This document shows, one piece after another, positions 20,240-30,769 of a DNA stretch of 64,000 bases. The position numbers and the translations under genes are program-made. The stretch is from Macrosoma leucophasiata. Taxonomy: Eukaryota; Arthropoda; Insecta; Lepidoptera; Hedylidae. The stretch covers positions 4,360,001 to 4,424,000 of the forward strand of contig JAWQUS010000003.1 in assembly GCA_036365455.1 (NCBI GenBank), given 5' to 3'. The notes under the pieces are model-generated. The model was not told the origin of the DNA. It did not search any database and saw only the letters and a list, made by a program, of their open reading frames with translations. Numbering within the stretch: the stretch's first letter is position 1; each line of letters opens with the position of its first letter.

Positions 20240-20765
20240 CGAATACTATAACTTATATGCATCTACATAAAAACCAAAGATTTCAATGTACCTAGATGTT
20301 TTGCCACTTTTGAGGCCTAAAGTTAAGGCCTCAGCTGTTTTGCCTCTCTGCAGGCAATAACAGGACTGTACATCACTAGCAGGCTGGATCTCGATAGCGC
20401 TGAGTCTTGGTCTTGCAGACTTGGTCTTGTTTTTCCATTTTTGCAAGACCAACACCAAGAGCAAGACTGCCTAATTTTAGCAAGACCAAGAACAAGACTG
20501 ACGGTGCAAGATTTGAGCAAGACAAACGTGAGCAGTGTGGTATTGCTCAAGGTCTTGCTCTTGGTCTTGGGTTTGCAAAAATGCAAGAACAAGACCAAGA
20601 CTGCAAGACCAAGACCGATTTTGGGCAACACTACGCTGAACTAGAGGGATCAAAAATGATGCGATGCTATTTCGGTAATGTAAGATATTCTACTTCGGTA
20701 CCTTTAATTAATTTATCGGCCTTTTGATTATCGCTTAGATAGTAGCTGCAGCGACCACATTTCTA
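20240..20765 (-). repeat. Diverged Rep-A-like copy split by an insertion
   Basis: The minus-strand copy has AAGATTTCAATGTACC, GAGGCCTAAAG, GGACTGTACATCAC and GATAGCGCTGA. It resumes after the insert at 20640. It belongs to an older subfamily also seen at 21465 and 22677. Confidence 0.55.
20404..20633. mobile_element. 230-bp CAAGACC-repeat element, 6-bp target duplication
   Basis: The left part GTCTTGGTCTTGCAGACTTG is mirrored by an inverted right part ending ACTGCAAGACCAAGAC at 20615, and the interior is again rich in CAAGAC units on both strands. CGCTGA at 20398-20403 and 20634-20639 restores the interrupted host repeat (GATAGCGCTGA|AC) when the insert is removed. Confidence 0.7.
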
Positions 20766-20782
20766 TGCGATATCGTCACCCC

Positions 20783-20912
20783 AGCCGAATGACGTCCACT
20801 GCTGGACAAAGCCTTTCCCAAAGACGCCCATAACTGTGTAATGTGTCATTAGGGAGCATATGCCATAATCGCCACGCTTGGCAGACGGATTGGCGATCGC
20901 AGTGACGATAGT
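20783..20912 (-). mobile_element. RTE-type 3' tail fragment
   Basis: On the minus strand it reads ATTATGGCATATGCTCCC, GGCTTTGTCCAGCAGTGGAC and TCATTCGGCTGG, the 3' end shared with 26640, 28130 and 30770. Confidence 0.65.
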
Positions 20913-21299
20913 TTTATCGCGAGTATTCGCGAGATGCTGCGCCCCATCCTCTGTGCGATATATTCAGAATCAGAAACTCATTTATAAGATAAAACTTAAT
21001 GTAATAAACTAATGTAAGAAGTATATCAGTAGAATGTCTCATTTCTTCTTTACAAACTGATAACAAAGAGTAAAAAGAAAAGAAAAATGAGTCATTCTTT
21101 GTCAACATTATTAGCACGTAAGTCCTACAAGCCCACCACCTAAACTATAGTTCTTATCAATAAAACTATTCAAGTTCCACTTCCAGTAAAAGTATGTAGT
21201 AGACTGTTTCAGAATTATGCAACCCCAGTTCGTCCATACCAATTAAACAAACATTGCCTACTTCAATAATATGACTTTATCGCTCTCATATTGCAAAAG

Positions 21300-21425
21300 T
21301 TATAGATATCTGCCAAATATTTTATTGAAGCCGCCGTACCCTCGTCAAATAAACGACAGGCAGTCTATTTGATGAACGCCTCGCCACATTGTGGGTTTAT
21401 CGCCTGTTCCTTGGGAGAAACGACA
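21300..21425 (+). repeat. Module copy 2
   Basis: It contains AGATATCTGCCAAATATTTT, AGCCGCCGTACCCTC, AAATAAACGACAG and CACATTGTGGGTTTATCGCC. These are shared in the same order with 22490-22620, 1189 bp downstream. The upstream 120 bp are also alignable but less so. Confidence 0.75.
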
Positions 21426-21464
21426 AGACAAATATACAAATGTAAAAGAAGCAAACAATTCACA

Positions 21465-21720
21465 TTAATGGTAAGTTTACACTGTAGCCTATAAATATCT
21501 ACATAAAAACCAATGATTTCAATGTAAGAAATGACTTGCCACTCTTGAGTCATAAGACATTATGCCACTGTGCCGGTTTTTTAAGCTATTGCATAGCTTC
21601 TATCGCGGGCCTTGAGCGTGGAGACCGAATCCAGATATTCCGTAACGAAAATAACCTAACACCCCCCACTCCGAACGGCACAGCGGTGATACTTTTTAGT
21701 TTTGCCATCTATCGATGAAT
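21465..21720 (-). repeat. Rep-A-like fragment and repeat debris
   Basis: 21465-21585 holds a diverged Rep-A subfamily fragment (TAGCCTATAAATATCTAC, GATTTCAATGTA, TTATGCCACTGTGCCGG). The following 130 bp resemble no other part of the window. Confidence 0.5.
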
Positions 21721-22169
21721 AGCAGAACTTTAAATGACTTTTTTTTAAATATCAAGCTTGTCCCTTTAGTTCCGCAACTCGCCTCTAGGTGGCATTGATT
21801 GTATCGGCTCAAAAAGTTGAATTAATATCAAAGGAAAACAAAGGGAAAAAATACTACATAGGTAAATAAAATAAATAAATAATTATACTTACATGTTGAT
21901 AAAAAAAGCTATGAATTATTTTTTTTTTAACGCTTTATCGCGGCATTCTCCGAGAACCCCACGTCTTTTTTTTTAAATTACATGGCTGTACGTAACCACC
22001 TAACCTGACGCTAAACTAGAGGGTACAACAGTGATGTATTGCTACTCTTGATACCTAACATATTTTACCTCTGTACCGCTAATTAAGGGTATTTTAATTA
22101 TCCTTCAGGTAGTAGCTAAAGCAACCACATTATTATGCGGTAGATAAGTTTAGTAATTAGGTTACCCTA

Positions 22170-22370
22170 AATTATTTTTTTTCATGTTTTTATTACACAT
22201 GACATACCACCTTGTCGGCGTAATTAAGGTGTATACATGTGCCAAATTTCATGTCTCTAGTACCAATAGTTTTTGCGATAAGCCGCGGAGGGACAGATAG
22301 ACAGACAGACAGACGGACATGGCGAAATTATAAGGGTTCCTTGTTTACTACGCAACCCTAAAATCGACGA
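22170..22370. repeat. R5-related fragment with GACA microsatellite
   Basis: It contains GACAGATAGACAGACAGACAG near 22290 and GGGTTCCTTGTTTACTACG. Similar words occur at 24519 and 58585 on the opposite strand. Confidence 0.5.
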
Positions 22371-22489
22371 TATTTTATTAAATTACTTAGGACGACTATT
22401 CCACAATTATGAAACCAAGTTTATCCTTACTAATCTAACAAACAAATAACTTAAATAATACGGCTTTATCGCTTTCATATTACACAAGT

Positions 22490-22620
22490 CATAGATATCT
22501 GCCAAATATTTTATAGAAGCCGCCGTACCCTCCTCAAATAAACGACAGACAGTCTTGTAACTTCACGAACGGCTCACCACATTGTGGGTTTATCCCTTGT
22601 CCCCTGTGAGAATTGATAAG
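22490..22620 (+). repeat. Module copy 3
   Basis: It matches module copy 2 over the NCCAAATATTTTAT, GCCGCCGTACCCTC and AATAAACGACAG blocks and CACATTGTGGGTTTATC, with short indels between them. Confidence 0.75.
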
Positions 22621-22676
22621 TGATTCAATAATTCTGGATTGTTTTGTGTCAAATGGGGCAAACAAGGATACAGTTC

Positions 22677-22800
22677 AGGTAATGTATAGCTCTGTTAGCC
22701 AGTACAGAGGTATAACAACTTGGATCGCAAGAGTGGCAACGAACATCTACATTGAAATATCTGTTTTTATGTACCATAATGTTTATAGGCTATAGAAGTG
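22677..22800 (+). repeat. Diverged Rep-A-like fragment
   Basis: It carries GGTAATGTATAGC, GAGTGGCAACGAACATC and GTTTATAGGCTATAG. It belongs to the older subfamily and lies opposite in strand to the fragments after modules 1 and 2. Confidence 0.5.
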
Positions 22801-23517
22801 TTTCTCGAACTTTGAAGACGTAACGCTTTTGAAAAACGGAATAATTGAAAAAGCCCTCAAAATGTAATGAAATTTATCGGGATATGAAGGAGCAGGCTTA
22901 AATGCAGATGCAAATTTTCATTGAAGACAACACTTAATTTCCTAACTATAATTTCATAACGAGGGAACTAGACGAGGAAAATTCTTCTGCAAGTTTAATC
23001 AGTCAGCCGAAAAATGGGAGTCAAACATAATGCGGGACGGGCAACAACGCCCCGCAACGACTGCCACCACTTCGATCTACTTTTCTACGATTAAAACAGG
23101 ATCTGAATACTACAACTTTAATGCATCCATGTAATAATTTTTGTATTCGCAAAAAACGTCAATCTAATCTTCGACTCACCAAAGCACGCAATAAATCAAA
23201 GGCGAAAGGGAGCAGGATGTAGGCCCGATAAATTTCCCGCGGTGGTCCATAAACCGCCCCGGGTACAATACGCTCGATGTATCTTTTTACGGTAAGGGGC
23301 TAACAACACTACGGGATAAGTGTACTGAACCTCCATTAATTGTCCATTTCCATTTTAAGCCCTTTGAAGAGCTAAAGCGACTGCTAAACTTATATATTAG
23401 GTATATATTTTGTCTTTCTTTCAAATAAAGATATTATTAAATGTACAATGAAATGAAATACGAATCTCCTTATTTATTCACTCTTTACCAGCCTTACTAA
23501 ACCTCTTTTCTGCCGCA
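22801..23517. other. Repeat-free island, no gene recognised
   Basis: 23000-23340 is GC-richer and non-repetitive. A minus-strand open stretch ends in a good donor-like TTG|GTGAGTCG near 23175 but has a stop about 100 bp upstream and no ATG. It could be an exon of unknown kind or regulatory DNA. Confidence 0.35.
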
Positions 23518-23600
23518 AAAACATTACCATCTACACAGAACACGATAGTGCTGAACACTACCGTTTTTCGGCACATAGATTGGGTAATGACAGCTGTCGT
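23518..23600 (-). repeat. Rep-A fragment
   Basis: It carries ACACGATAGTGCTGAACACT followed by a decayed TTAGCGGC part and GGTAATG. Confidence 0.6.
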
Positions 23601-23693
23601 CATGATTGACGTTAATTAACAATGTGTCGATAGAAAAACTGACCTGATACTACTGCTTATGCATTATGTTTGAAGAGTACCAGTATTTATACC

Positions 23694-23921
23694 CATAGAG
23701 CAACACGGGCCACCAGCCGCGGCGGACCGGAGGGTAGTAGTATGCAGGCTTTCCCGTCTGTCAAAGTACATTAAATGTGTGCGTGAAATTGTCTATGTAT
23801 TCTGTTAGAGTCAAGGTGTAGTAATAGACGATTTTTGTAGTGTTAGTGTGTGTCACACATATTTCCCCCCGCAAAATATGACAGACTGTTTTGCATCGGT
23901 AATAAAAGCTATGGCTACTCC
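23694..23921 (+). mobile_element. M3 MITE, 3' truncated
   Basis: It opens CATAGAGCAACACGGGCC and runs through CAGGCTTTCC, TGACAGACTGTTTTGCATCG and CTATGGCTACTCC. The final roughly 25 bp are lost. Confidence 0.8.
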
Positions 23922-23956
23922 ACGCGGACGAAGTCGAAGTAAAAGCTAATCTTATT

Positions 23957-24213
23957 TATATATAAAAATCTATTGCTGTTCGACAGCCTCGCTAAAACTC
24001 GAGAACGAGTCTACCGACTTGCTTAACTTTACCTTTGAATTATTTCTGGAAGCCCAGGGAAGGTTTAAAAGGTAAGAAAATATGAAGAAATTGAAGGGGA
24101 ATAGTAAAAACACAATTTCGTTTTCCCATACAAAAAGTCGGTATAAATATATCAAACATTTGACACAATATTTCATCCTGCGGCAATCCGAAGTTTACCG
24201 GGTCAGCTAGTCT
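23957..24213 (+). mobile_element. H2 Helitron-like element
   Basis: It has AATCTATTGCTGTTCGACAG, ACTCGAGAACGAG and a terminus CGGGTCAGCTAG|T, matching the expected CTAG end. Confidence 0.65.
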
Positions 24214-25077
24214 CTTAAATAAATGAATCGTAGACACCCACAGTGCGCAAATTCCCGATCACTAAAAAGGAGATTCGGTTGAAGTGCAGAAATAACTGCA
24301 TTAGTACATGATCCCGATAAACCTATGTTCCGCAGCCACGTGGGAATTATCTCTCACCATGCACAACGGGAAGTGGCCAGCCATTGTTTTTTATGAATAT
24401 AACTAAAGAATAATCTTTTCTATAGAATTTTACAAAGTTTTACCAATTCTGTAAATGGAAAACTGTAAAGAACAGAATCATTTCATAACCTTAGATTTAT
24501 CGATTGACCTCCGTTTTTAGGGTTCCGTAGTCAACAAGGAACCCTTATAGTTTCGCCATGTCCGTCTGTCTGTCTGTCTGTCTGTCTGTTTGTTCACGCA
24601 TCACAGAAAAACTACCGGTCCGATTACAATGAAACTTGGTACGATTATACTTTAACCTTTGGCGCACAACACTGAGTACTTTTTATCCCGAAAAAATGTC
24701 TGTTTGTCTGTACGTTTGTGCACACTAATATCAGCAACGGCTTATTCGATTTTCGAATTTCACTAATATGTTGTGGTAAGTTTCACTTAACATTTAGTGT
24801 TTGTTTCATGTGGATCGGTTCAGAAATAAAAAAGTTATGTCAATTTAAAGAATCATATCGAATATTTTTAAGCTATTCTGTATCTTAGTTCTATCTTTTA
24901 GGGGGTTTCGTACCTAAAAGGTAAAAATGTACCCTACGGATAACTAATCCTCCACTGTCTATCTGTCTGTCCGTCCGGCCGTCTGTCACCAGCCTGTATC
25001 TCATAAATAGTAATAGCTAGAAAGCTAACATTTACACGAAGTATGTATTTCTGATACCGCTATAAGGACAAAATTAA
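24214..25077. repeat. R5-related debris with TGTC microsatellite; no gene
   Basis: 24519-24660 and 24890-25060 contain R5 words (TTAGGGTTCCGTAGTC, CCGTCTGTCTGTCTGTC). The rest is AT-rich without a frame. Confidence 0.5.
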
Positions 25078-25758
25078 TCTACAAATAAATAAAATTGGAG
25101 TGTCTGTTTGTAATATTAAAATAACCGCTTTTTACTAAATGCATATGTATGAATACACGGTACATATACCAAAACAACATTTTTAACAATTTTTGTCTGT
25201 CTGTCTGTTTGGCAGGGCTGATCTTGGGAACGGCTGGTCCAATTATGACGGGACTTTCACTGGCAGATAGCTGATGTGATAAGGAGTAACTTAAGCTACA
25301 TTTATTTCCATACATACATCCACACATACATACATACCTACATACAAATAAATAGAATTCGAGTGTATCCGACTTTGACGGGACTTTCACGGGTAGATAG
25401 CTGATGTAATAAGGAGTAACTTAGGCTACTTTTGTCTCCATACATCCATACATACATACATACCTTCATACAAATAAGTACAATTGGAGTGTATCCGATT
25501 TTGACGGGACTTTCACTGGCAGACAGCTGATGTGATAAGGAGTAACTTTGGCTACTTTTATCTCCATACATCCATACATACATACCTGTCTACATACAAA
25601 TAAGTAGAATTGGAGTGTATCCGACTTTGACGGGTAGGTAGCTGATGTAATAAGGAGTAATTTAGGCTACTTTTATACTAGCAGCGCCCACGACTTCGTC
25701 CTGGTATACTGAACTATCATATTTTTTCTCACGTGGACGAAGTCGCGGGCACAGCTAG
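25078..25758 (+). mobile_element. Non-autonomous Helitron, 681 bp, expanded by internal tandem repeats
   Basis: It begins TCTACAAATAAATAAAATTG after A and ends GCACAGCTAG before T. Copies of normal size (298-341 bp) are at 63066 and 32009. The extra length comes from about four tandem units of 126-130 bp between 25208 and 25690, each with GACGGGACTTTCAC, TAAGGAGTAACTT and a CATA-rich stretch. Confidence 0.8.
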
Positions 25759-26379
25759 TTAAGAATAAGTACTTTCTAAAAAGAAAGGAAACCCTATGAA
25801 ACCATTCGTACGTCTGTCTATAGCCCCGACGCGATCATCGAACCCAGCGTAGCAGTTGAGTAGAGGAATTACTGCCAATGTGAACTTATCGTATGTGAGA
25901 CTGAGTGTACATCTAGTTAAAAATGAACGCAAGTACATCGGAAGCCTCTCCGATTCTCTCCCAACGGAATAGGCACTATGTCACGCTTCGGTGGTTCCAA
26001 TCCAATTAACGAATGTTGTTAATTCTGACTCAAGTCAAAACTTTATAATTACTGGAAACAACACGCTGTGTCAACATGTTTTAGTACTCGCAAATTCATT
26101 AAAAGTATCTTTGCATGGGAGTATTCGGTTTGTTAAATGGAGTTTGGCATTAGATTGAAAATATTTGCTTCAAAATGGAGGATACGCTGAAAATTGTATC
26201 TCAAAATAACAACATAATGTTCATTATAGAGAAGACTAACGTCCATATACTAAACTGTCACTTAATTCTAAGTGGAACCTAGTTACAGAGTTAAGGGACG
26301 AAAGAGAGATGGGGATTTTGTGGCGATGGTGATATTATTACGGTAATCAAGCAAAATTATATAAATTAGTGGAATAATA
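25759..26379. other. No gene recognised
   Basis: Mixed-composition DNA without repeat cores shared in this window and without a convincing frame. It may include unique intronic or intergenic sequence. Confidence 0.4.
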
Positions 26380-26636
26380 ATAATGGCAACCCATTATACG
26401 TCTCACTGCTGGGCACGAGTCTCTCCCCTTTTTGGGGGGAGGCCTGGAGTTTACTCCACCACGCTGCTCCAATGCGGATTGGTGGAGATACGGGATAGTG
26501 GCCAACCCACTGTCGCATGTTTTCAAACCCCCCATACAGCCTCCTACAAGGTTTAACGACTACTAGTCCTACTCCTCCGACGGCTTAACGTGCCCTCCGA
26601 AGCACGGCACCAGCCGCGGGGCCATGCGCGCTCTTT
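26380..26636 (-). repeat. Rep-D copy with AAT-type tail
   Basis: On the plus strand it starts with AATAATAATGGCAACCC, then the CACGAGTCTCTCCCC and GGTGGAGATACGGGA blocks, and reaches CCGCGGGGCCATGCGCGC. It lacks the GATCTACTCGGT portion in the middle. Confidence 0.75.
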
Positions 26637-26639
26637 TTT

Positions 26640-26740
26640 GATTATGGCACATTCTCCCCTAAAGCCGCACAACACTATTGTGGCATCTTTGGGGAAGGCC
26701 TTGTCCAACAGTGGATGACTTTCGGTTGGAGAGATACATC
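26640..26740 (+). mobile_element. RTE-type 3' tail fragment
   Basis: It carries GATTATGGCACATTCTCCCC, GGCATCTTTGGGGAAGGCC and CAACAGTGGATG, the shared 3' end of an RTE-like family. Confidence 0.65.
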
Positions 26741-27297
26741 GATGTAAACAAAAATTCATAAAGCAACTTCTAAAGACACATTCTTTGGAACGCCCATTCA
26801 GCTTATCCAATATTTTCAAACCACTAGCGCTGGCTTCCGTATTCCTATTGAATTAATTATATCTAATTTATAAATTAATGGACTGACAGCCTGCCTGGGC
26901 CTCAAGTTAGGATTTTCATCGAGAAATAATTCCTAGTGGTGATAAATTGTAAGGCTACAGATACACCGCGAGCGGAACAAGCTGCTACCGGTTTATTAGT
27001 GTGTGGTTTAAATTGAAAACGAAAGCGGGACATATTTTAAAATGTCCCCGGGACTTGTAGCCTTTACTATGATGACTTACATGCACGGCACGTGCACGGC
27101 CAAAGACTGGCCAATGTTGCTCAGTCCCTCTTTTAGTCGACTTATATGCTAAGCCGGGGATACCAGTCCTATTCTCTTCGTACTCCCAATACTGTATTAC
27201 AGATCTTTATAACATATATAATCACAACCACAAAACGGAAGTAATACATATACTTATGTTGACTGATTTTCCCAATTTTTCTCTGGCTTGTCTCCGA
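26741..27297. other. No gene recognised
   Basis: No repeat core or coding frame. The region near 27060-27180 is GC-richer and non-repetitive. Confidence 0.4.
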
Positions 27298-27400
27298 AAA
27301 TCCGGGTCTTTGTGTGGTTGTCTATAGACTTCAGTCATCACTTAACATCAGTGTGAACCGCATGCTTGTTTACCACTTTAATTAAATTTAAAAAAAGATG
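27298..27400 (+). repeat. Rep-A 3' fragment
   Basis: It carries GGTCTTTGTGTGGTTGTC and CATCACTTAACATCAGTGTG through to the A-rich end. Confidence 0.75.
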
Positions 27401-27959
27401 TGGGAAACGTTGTTTTCGTAGATGACCGTGTGTTTGAACCCGCGGGCGGGCTTGCGTAAGGTTAGGAATTGATGATGATAGCTTTCGCTTTCGCTTACAA
27501 ATTGCACCGCATAAAGGGCGCTCAAACCCTCTCAGATGAGATCAACACGCAAACAGAGAAAGTGTGCATCACACACATACATCACAGACCACACGTACAT
27601 TCGCAATTTATTACAAGCTAATGATGGAAGATTAATCACCCTTAAGCTGCTTTTTCCTTATTAACTTAGCAAGTCGCACAGTTCTCACCATTTTCGCTGA
27701 TTATATTAAGCAATAAGCCACATGATGAATTGGTTAAGCCTTTCTATTTGTAACCTATCACTATAGAATAACAAGTTAAATAATTTCATGTCTGCATTTC
27801 TTGGCAGGCTCTAAATAATATTTACTGTGTGAACATGTGTTTATGTAAAGTATACCTAAGCCTATTCGTTTGGTTTATTTTCGAGGGCCGTGTTTTGAGT
27901 CGTGAATTGGTGACTGGGTGACGTTTATTAATCACATTTAAACCTAAAATGAAGTAATT
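27401..27959. other. No gene recognised
   Basis: AT-rich to mixed sequence with no long frame and no repeat shared with the window. Confidence 0.4.
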
Positions 27960-28110
27960 ACGGCCCTGTAATTTCCGGCACAGAGCCCACTTAGGCCTCA
28001 AGCGTGGTAACGCATCTGCATTTTGACCTTGGTCTTTGTGTAAGTGTCTATAGGCTGCTGAACGACATGATTGTTTATCACTTACATTACCTACATAAAA
28101 AAAGGCATTG
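27960..28110 (+). repeat. Rep-A copy, 5' truncated
   Basis: It starts at TACGGCCCTGTAATTTCCGG and continues to the A-rich end, with a small deletion in the GGCATAACACC part. Confidence 0.85.
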
Positions 28111-28144
28111 AACCCCCATTAAATATGAATCATAATTTCAGCCA

Positions 28145-28425
28145 AAAGACGTCCTCTGCTGAATAAAGGCCTCGCCCAAAGAATGCCACAACGAACGGTC
28201 CTGGGCCGCCCTCATGCAGCGATTGCCCGCGACCTTCACCAGGTCGTCGGTCCACCTCGTGGGAGGCCTGCCTACGCTTCATCTTCCGGTACGCGGTCGC
28301 CACTCCAGAACTCTTCTGCCCCAACGGTTCTCATGCGGATCATTTCTGAGTCGACCTCGCCGAGAAACTCCGAGCACAGCCCTCTCCATTGCTCCCTTAG
28401 TTACCTTGAGCCTTCTTATGAGGCC
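28145..28425 (-). pseudogene. Non-LTR reverse transcriptase C-terminus, broken
   Basis: On the minus strand the frame reads AMERAVLGVSRRGRLRND, then RWGRRVLEWRPRTGR, an in-frame TGA, VGRPPTRWTDDLVKVAGN and WHSLGEAFIQQRTS. This is the typical C-terminal end of an RTE-like endonuclease/reverse transcriptase protein of insects. An internal deletion joins two blocks, and the catalytic domain is absent. The 3' flank carries the RTE-type tail motif seen at 26640 and 30770. Confidence 0.75.
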
Positions 28426-28867
28426 CATAGTGATTAAATATGTATATTCAAAAGAAATACGTCATTCGCAAAAACATCAGCTGTCTTGCTATCACAGTTC
28501 ATAAAATATACCTGGTGACAGACAGACGGACAGCGTGGTCTTAAAGAGAAAGGAAGGAAGGAGTAAGTGATGAAAATTCCACTCACTCCTTTCAGTACAT
28601 AAATTGTACTCATTGCCATTACCAAACTTTTAAACAACATTTGTTTACTTAAATGTACGCTTTGACAGTTTCTTAATTATACTTGAGTTCGTCTGAAGTA
28701 CTTAAGTTGAAATGGAAACCCCGTTTCTTGTTGAAATAAATTCGTTAGACAAACAAAGAGAACCAAATTACGTAGGTATTTTTCTAAAAACATACTTTTT
28801 GAATAATAATATAATATTTACGTGTGTAACAAGAAATCCGATTAATATTTAACGACTACCTACTAAC
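28426..28867. other. R5-like words and AT-rich DNA; no gene
   Basis: 28440-28560 includes GACAGACAGACGGACAG and resembles R5 interior. The rest shows nothing recognisable. Confidence 0.4.
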
Positions 28868-29125
28868 TATTGCCTCAGAATAAAATAATGTGTCAAAGGT
28901 TTGATATATACGGACTATTTGTGTAGGAAAATGAAATAGTGGTTTTTACTGTAAGAAGGGGTCTTACTATATATACTATTTCCCTTCAATTTCTTCATAT
29001 TTTTCTTACCTTTTAAACCTTCCCTGGTCTTCCAAAAATCATTCAAAACCAAAATTAGCCAAATCGGTAGAGCCGTTCTCGAGTTTTAGCGAGACTAACA
29101 AACAGCAATTGATTTTTATATATAC
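28868..29125 (-). mobile_element. H2 Helitron-like element, minus strand
   Basis: It is inverted relative to 56330, with TGTGTCAAAGGTTTGATA, TTCTCGAGTTTTAGCGAGAC and AACAGCAATTGATTTTTATA. The CTAG end is degraded. Confidence 0.65.
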
Positions 29126-29589
29126 TCTTAATATATAAGTTCTTTTTTTTTCTTTTTTAACTGAACTTTTTATTGTACAACTACTACCCTTCCAGCGTTA
29201 TTGCATTTACTTTTTTCTATTGGAACGGTTTGACTATTTATATTGTTCGATTGAATGACTGTAACAGCGGAAGAATTTGCCTCCACTTGAAGGCGACGGG
29301 GTAAATGGGCGTTAATGCAAATAAATTAATTTTAAACATAAAAGCCATTCTTAAAAGGACAAAATGGCGGAACATCAGCTTCTCATGTTTTTTTTTAATA
29401 ACTTTAACCAAAAATATTGGAGATTTAATATCTTTGACTTAAACATGAATAGTTTTGAATTTAATTACTTCGCGAAAATTAATCAATCATCCTTCGTTTA
29501 TATGTGAAACTATTGGAGTTTAAACTTTCAAAAGAAGATGGTTCTCTACGTATTTTATTTAAAAAAATATAAAATACTCTTCAGCCCTA
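29126..29589. other. No gene; includes a non-repetitive patch
   Basis: 29205-29290 resembles M7 words (TTGGAACGGTTTGAC). 29300-29400 contains GGGCGTTAATGCAAATAAAT and is not repeated elsewhere in the window. Confidence 0.4.
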
Positions 29590-29758
29590 CATGAGGTATA
29601 TACCTGTATCGTAGGTGTCGTTGTACAGTTTGTACACACACAACACCTACACAAACATCCAGACCCGAAACAAATATCTGTAGGCCATACAAACATTTGT
29701 CCCGGACTCTTCTCCCGGACTTGTCTCACAACGCTAAACTAACCGGATCGTCATATTA
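29590..29758 (-). mobile_element. SINE-1 copy, head partly deleted
   Basis: The body (GTAGGTGTCGTTGTAC, CAGACCCGAAACAAATATC) is intact, but the B box region is damaged and part of the tRNA head is missing. Confidence 0.75.
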
Positions 29759-29927
29759 TATTACGTCATATTACAGGAAAACCTATAAAAGTCTATGATA
29801 TTAGGTACCTACCTCATATACATACGTTAGTCTATGCCTAACTAGCATAGTGTGGCAATAGATGGCTCTACTGCCACCATAAGGCAATGCTATAAATGTG
29901 AAGGAAAGATTTGACAAATTGGGCAGG

Positions 29928-30000
29928 ACTTCGGTAGCTCAGTTGGAAGAGCGGCTGGACTAGATTCCCAGTGGCCGCGAGTTCGAGTCTCGCCTGAAGT
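29928..30000 (+). tRNA. tRNA-like sequence (probable pseudo-tRNA or SINE head)
   Basis: Over 73 nt the acceptor ends ACTTCGG/CTGAAGT pair, the D arm is GCTCAGTTGGAAGAGC, and the T arm GCGAG-TTCGAGT-CTCGC is perfect. The anticodon arm is poor: CTGGA/CCCAG has an A-C mismatch, and the 7-nt loop would give AGA with a T at position 37. AGA would imply serine, but the long variable arm of tRNA-Ser is absent. Copies with shared flanks at 48641 and 61730 argue for a dispersed tRNA-derived repeat. Confidence 0.5.
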
Positions 30001-30344
30001 CAATTTTTTCTTTCCATTTTTCTTTAAAAATAAGTTAGTAGTCTAGTTTCGCTTCGTCTATTTTGTTCTGTATTTCTCTTCCAATTTCATTTCCACCGTC
30101 CAATCTTTATTTGCATAGACCGACCGTACCCTACACGAAATATAATGAAGTTGTCCTCATTTATATGCAGGTTGGTTTTTCTTTGAAAAAATATCTAAAC
30201 TAGACCAAACTACATCTGTATAAAAGTTGATTAAATTCGTTCTCTCTTTCACCAGGGTTCTCAGAAGATAAAATGTGTTTCGAAATATATGTTATGTTAA
30301 TGTATGGTATATATCTTATTAACTATGTTAATGTATGGTATATA
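30001..30344. other. No gene recognised
   Basis: The first 30 bp (AATTTTTTCTTTCCATTTTT) are shared with the other tRNA-like copies. The rest is AT-rich. Confidence 0.45.
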
Positions 30345-30480
30345 TCTTCACGCCAGGTCCCTCACGGGGTATGTAGAGTGTGGAGCCGCAGATATGCCGG
30401 TCCTGACATACCTCTCGTGCTTCTTCTACCTTCATCATTCTCTTCATACATGCACGCCGATTCTTAAGACTTTTGACCGA
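30345..30480 (-). mobile_element. RTE-like 3' fragment
   Basis: It matches the inverse of the 3' end at 44740-44860 (CTTCACGCCAGGTCCCT, ATGCACGCCGATTCTTAAGA). About 135 bp remain, with substitutions. Confidence 0.8.
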
Positions 30481-30485
30481 AATAT

Positions 30486-30690
30486 GATGTTATTTGGGTT
30501 GGCTGGAAAGCCTTATAGATTCGACATGTCATTGTCTGTCTGTCTGTCTGACCGTCCGTCCGTATATCATAGCTGTTTTACTCCGAACCTAATAGGACTA
30601 CGTAAACTAAAACCCCATCGTCCTCTACTGGAAGAGAATCCTTCCGCTAGTGCAGTCAGTTAACCGAACTATGGGCGCTAAACCATTCCA
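30486..30690. repeat. R5/M7-like debris
   Basis: It contains GTCTGTCTGTCTGTCTGACC near 30535, then GGAAGAGAATCCTTCCGC and GCAGTCAGTTAACCGAAC, as in M7 at 37163. Confidence 0.45.
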
Positions 30691-30769
30691 ATAGTAGCAA
30701 AAATAACAACGCAAGATGGGCAGCTGCGTCCCGCGATAAATCGACCGCCACTGCAATTGCTAATCCGCC

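Noticed and set aside
20323..20727. Frames of about 100 codons in 20323-20727 on both strands
   Set aside because: They translate the CAAGACC low-complexity element and are open only because of its repeat structure.
25078..25690. CRISPR-like array
   Set aside because: Units are 126-130 bp without conserved short direct repeats and unique spacers, and they lie inside a eukaryotic Helitron.
29928..30000. Functional tRNA-Ser(AGA)
   Set aside because: There is no long variable arm, position 37 is a pyrimidine, the anticodon stem has a mismatch, and the unit is repeated with shared flanks.
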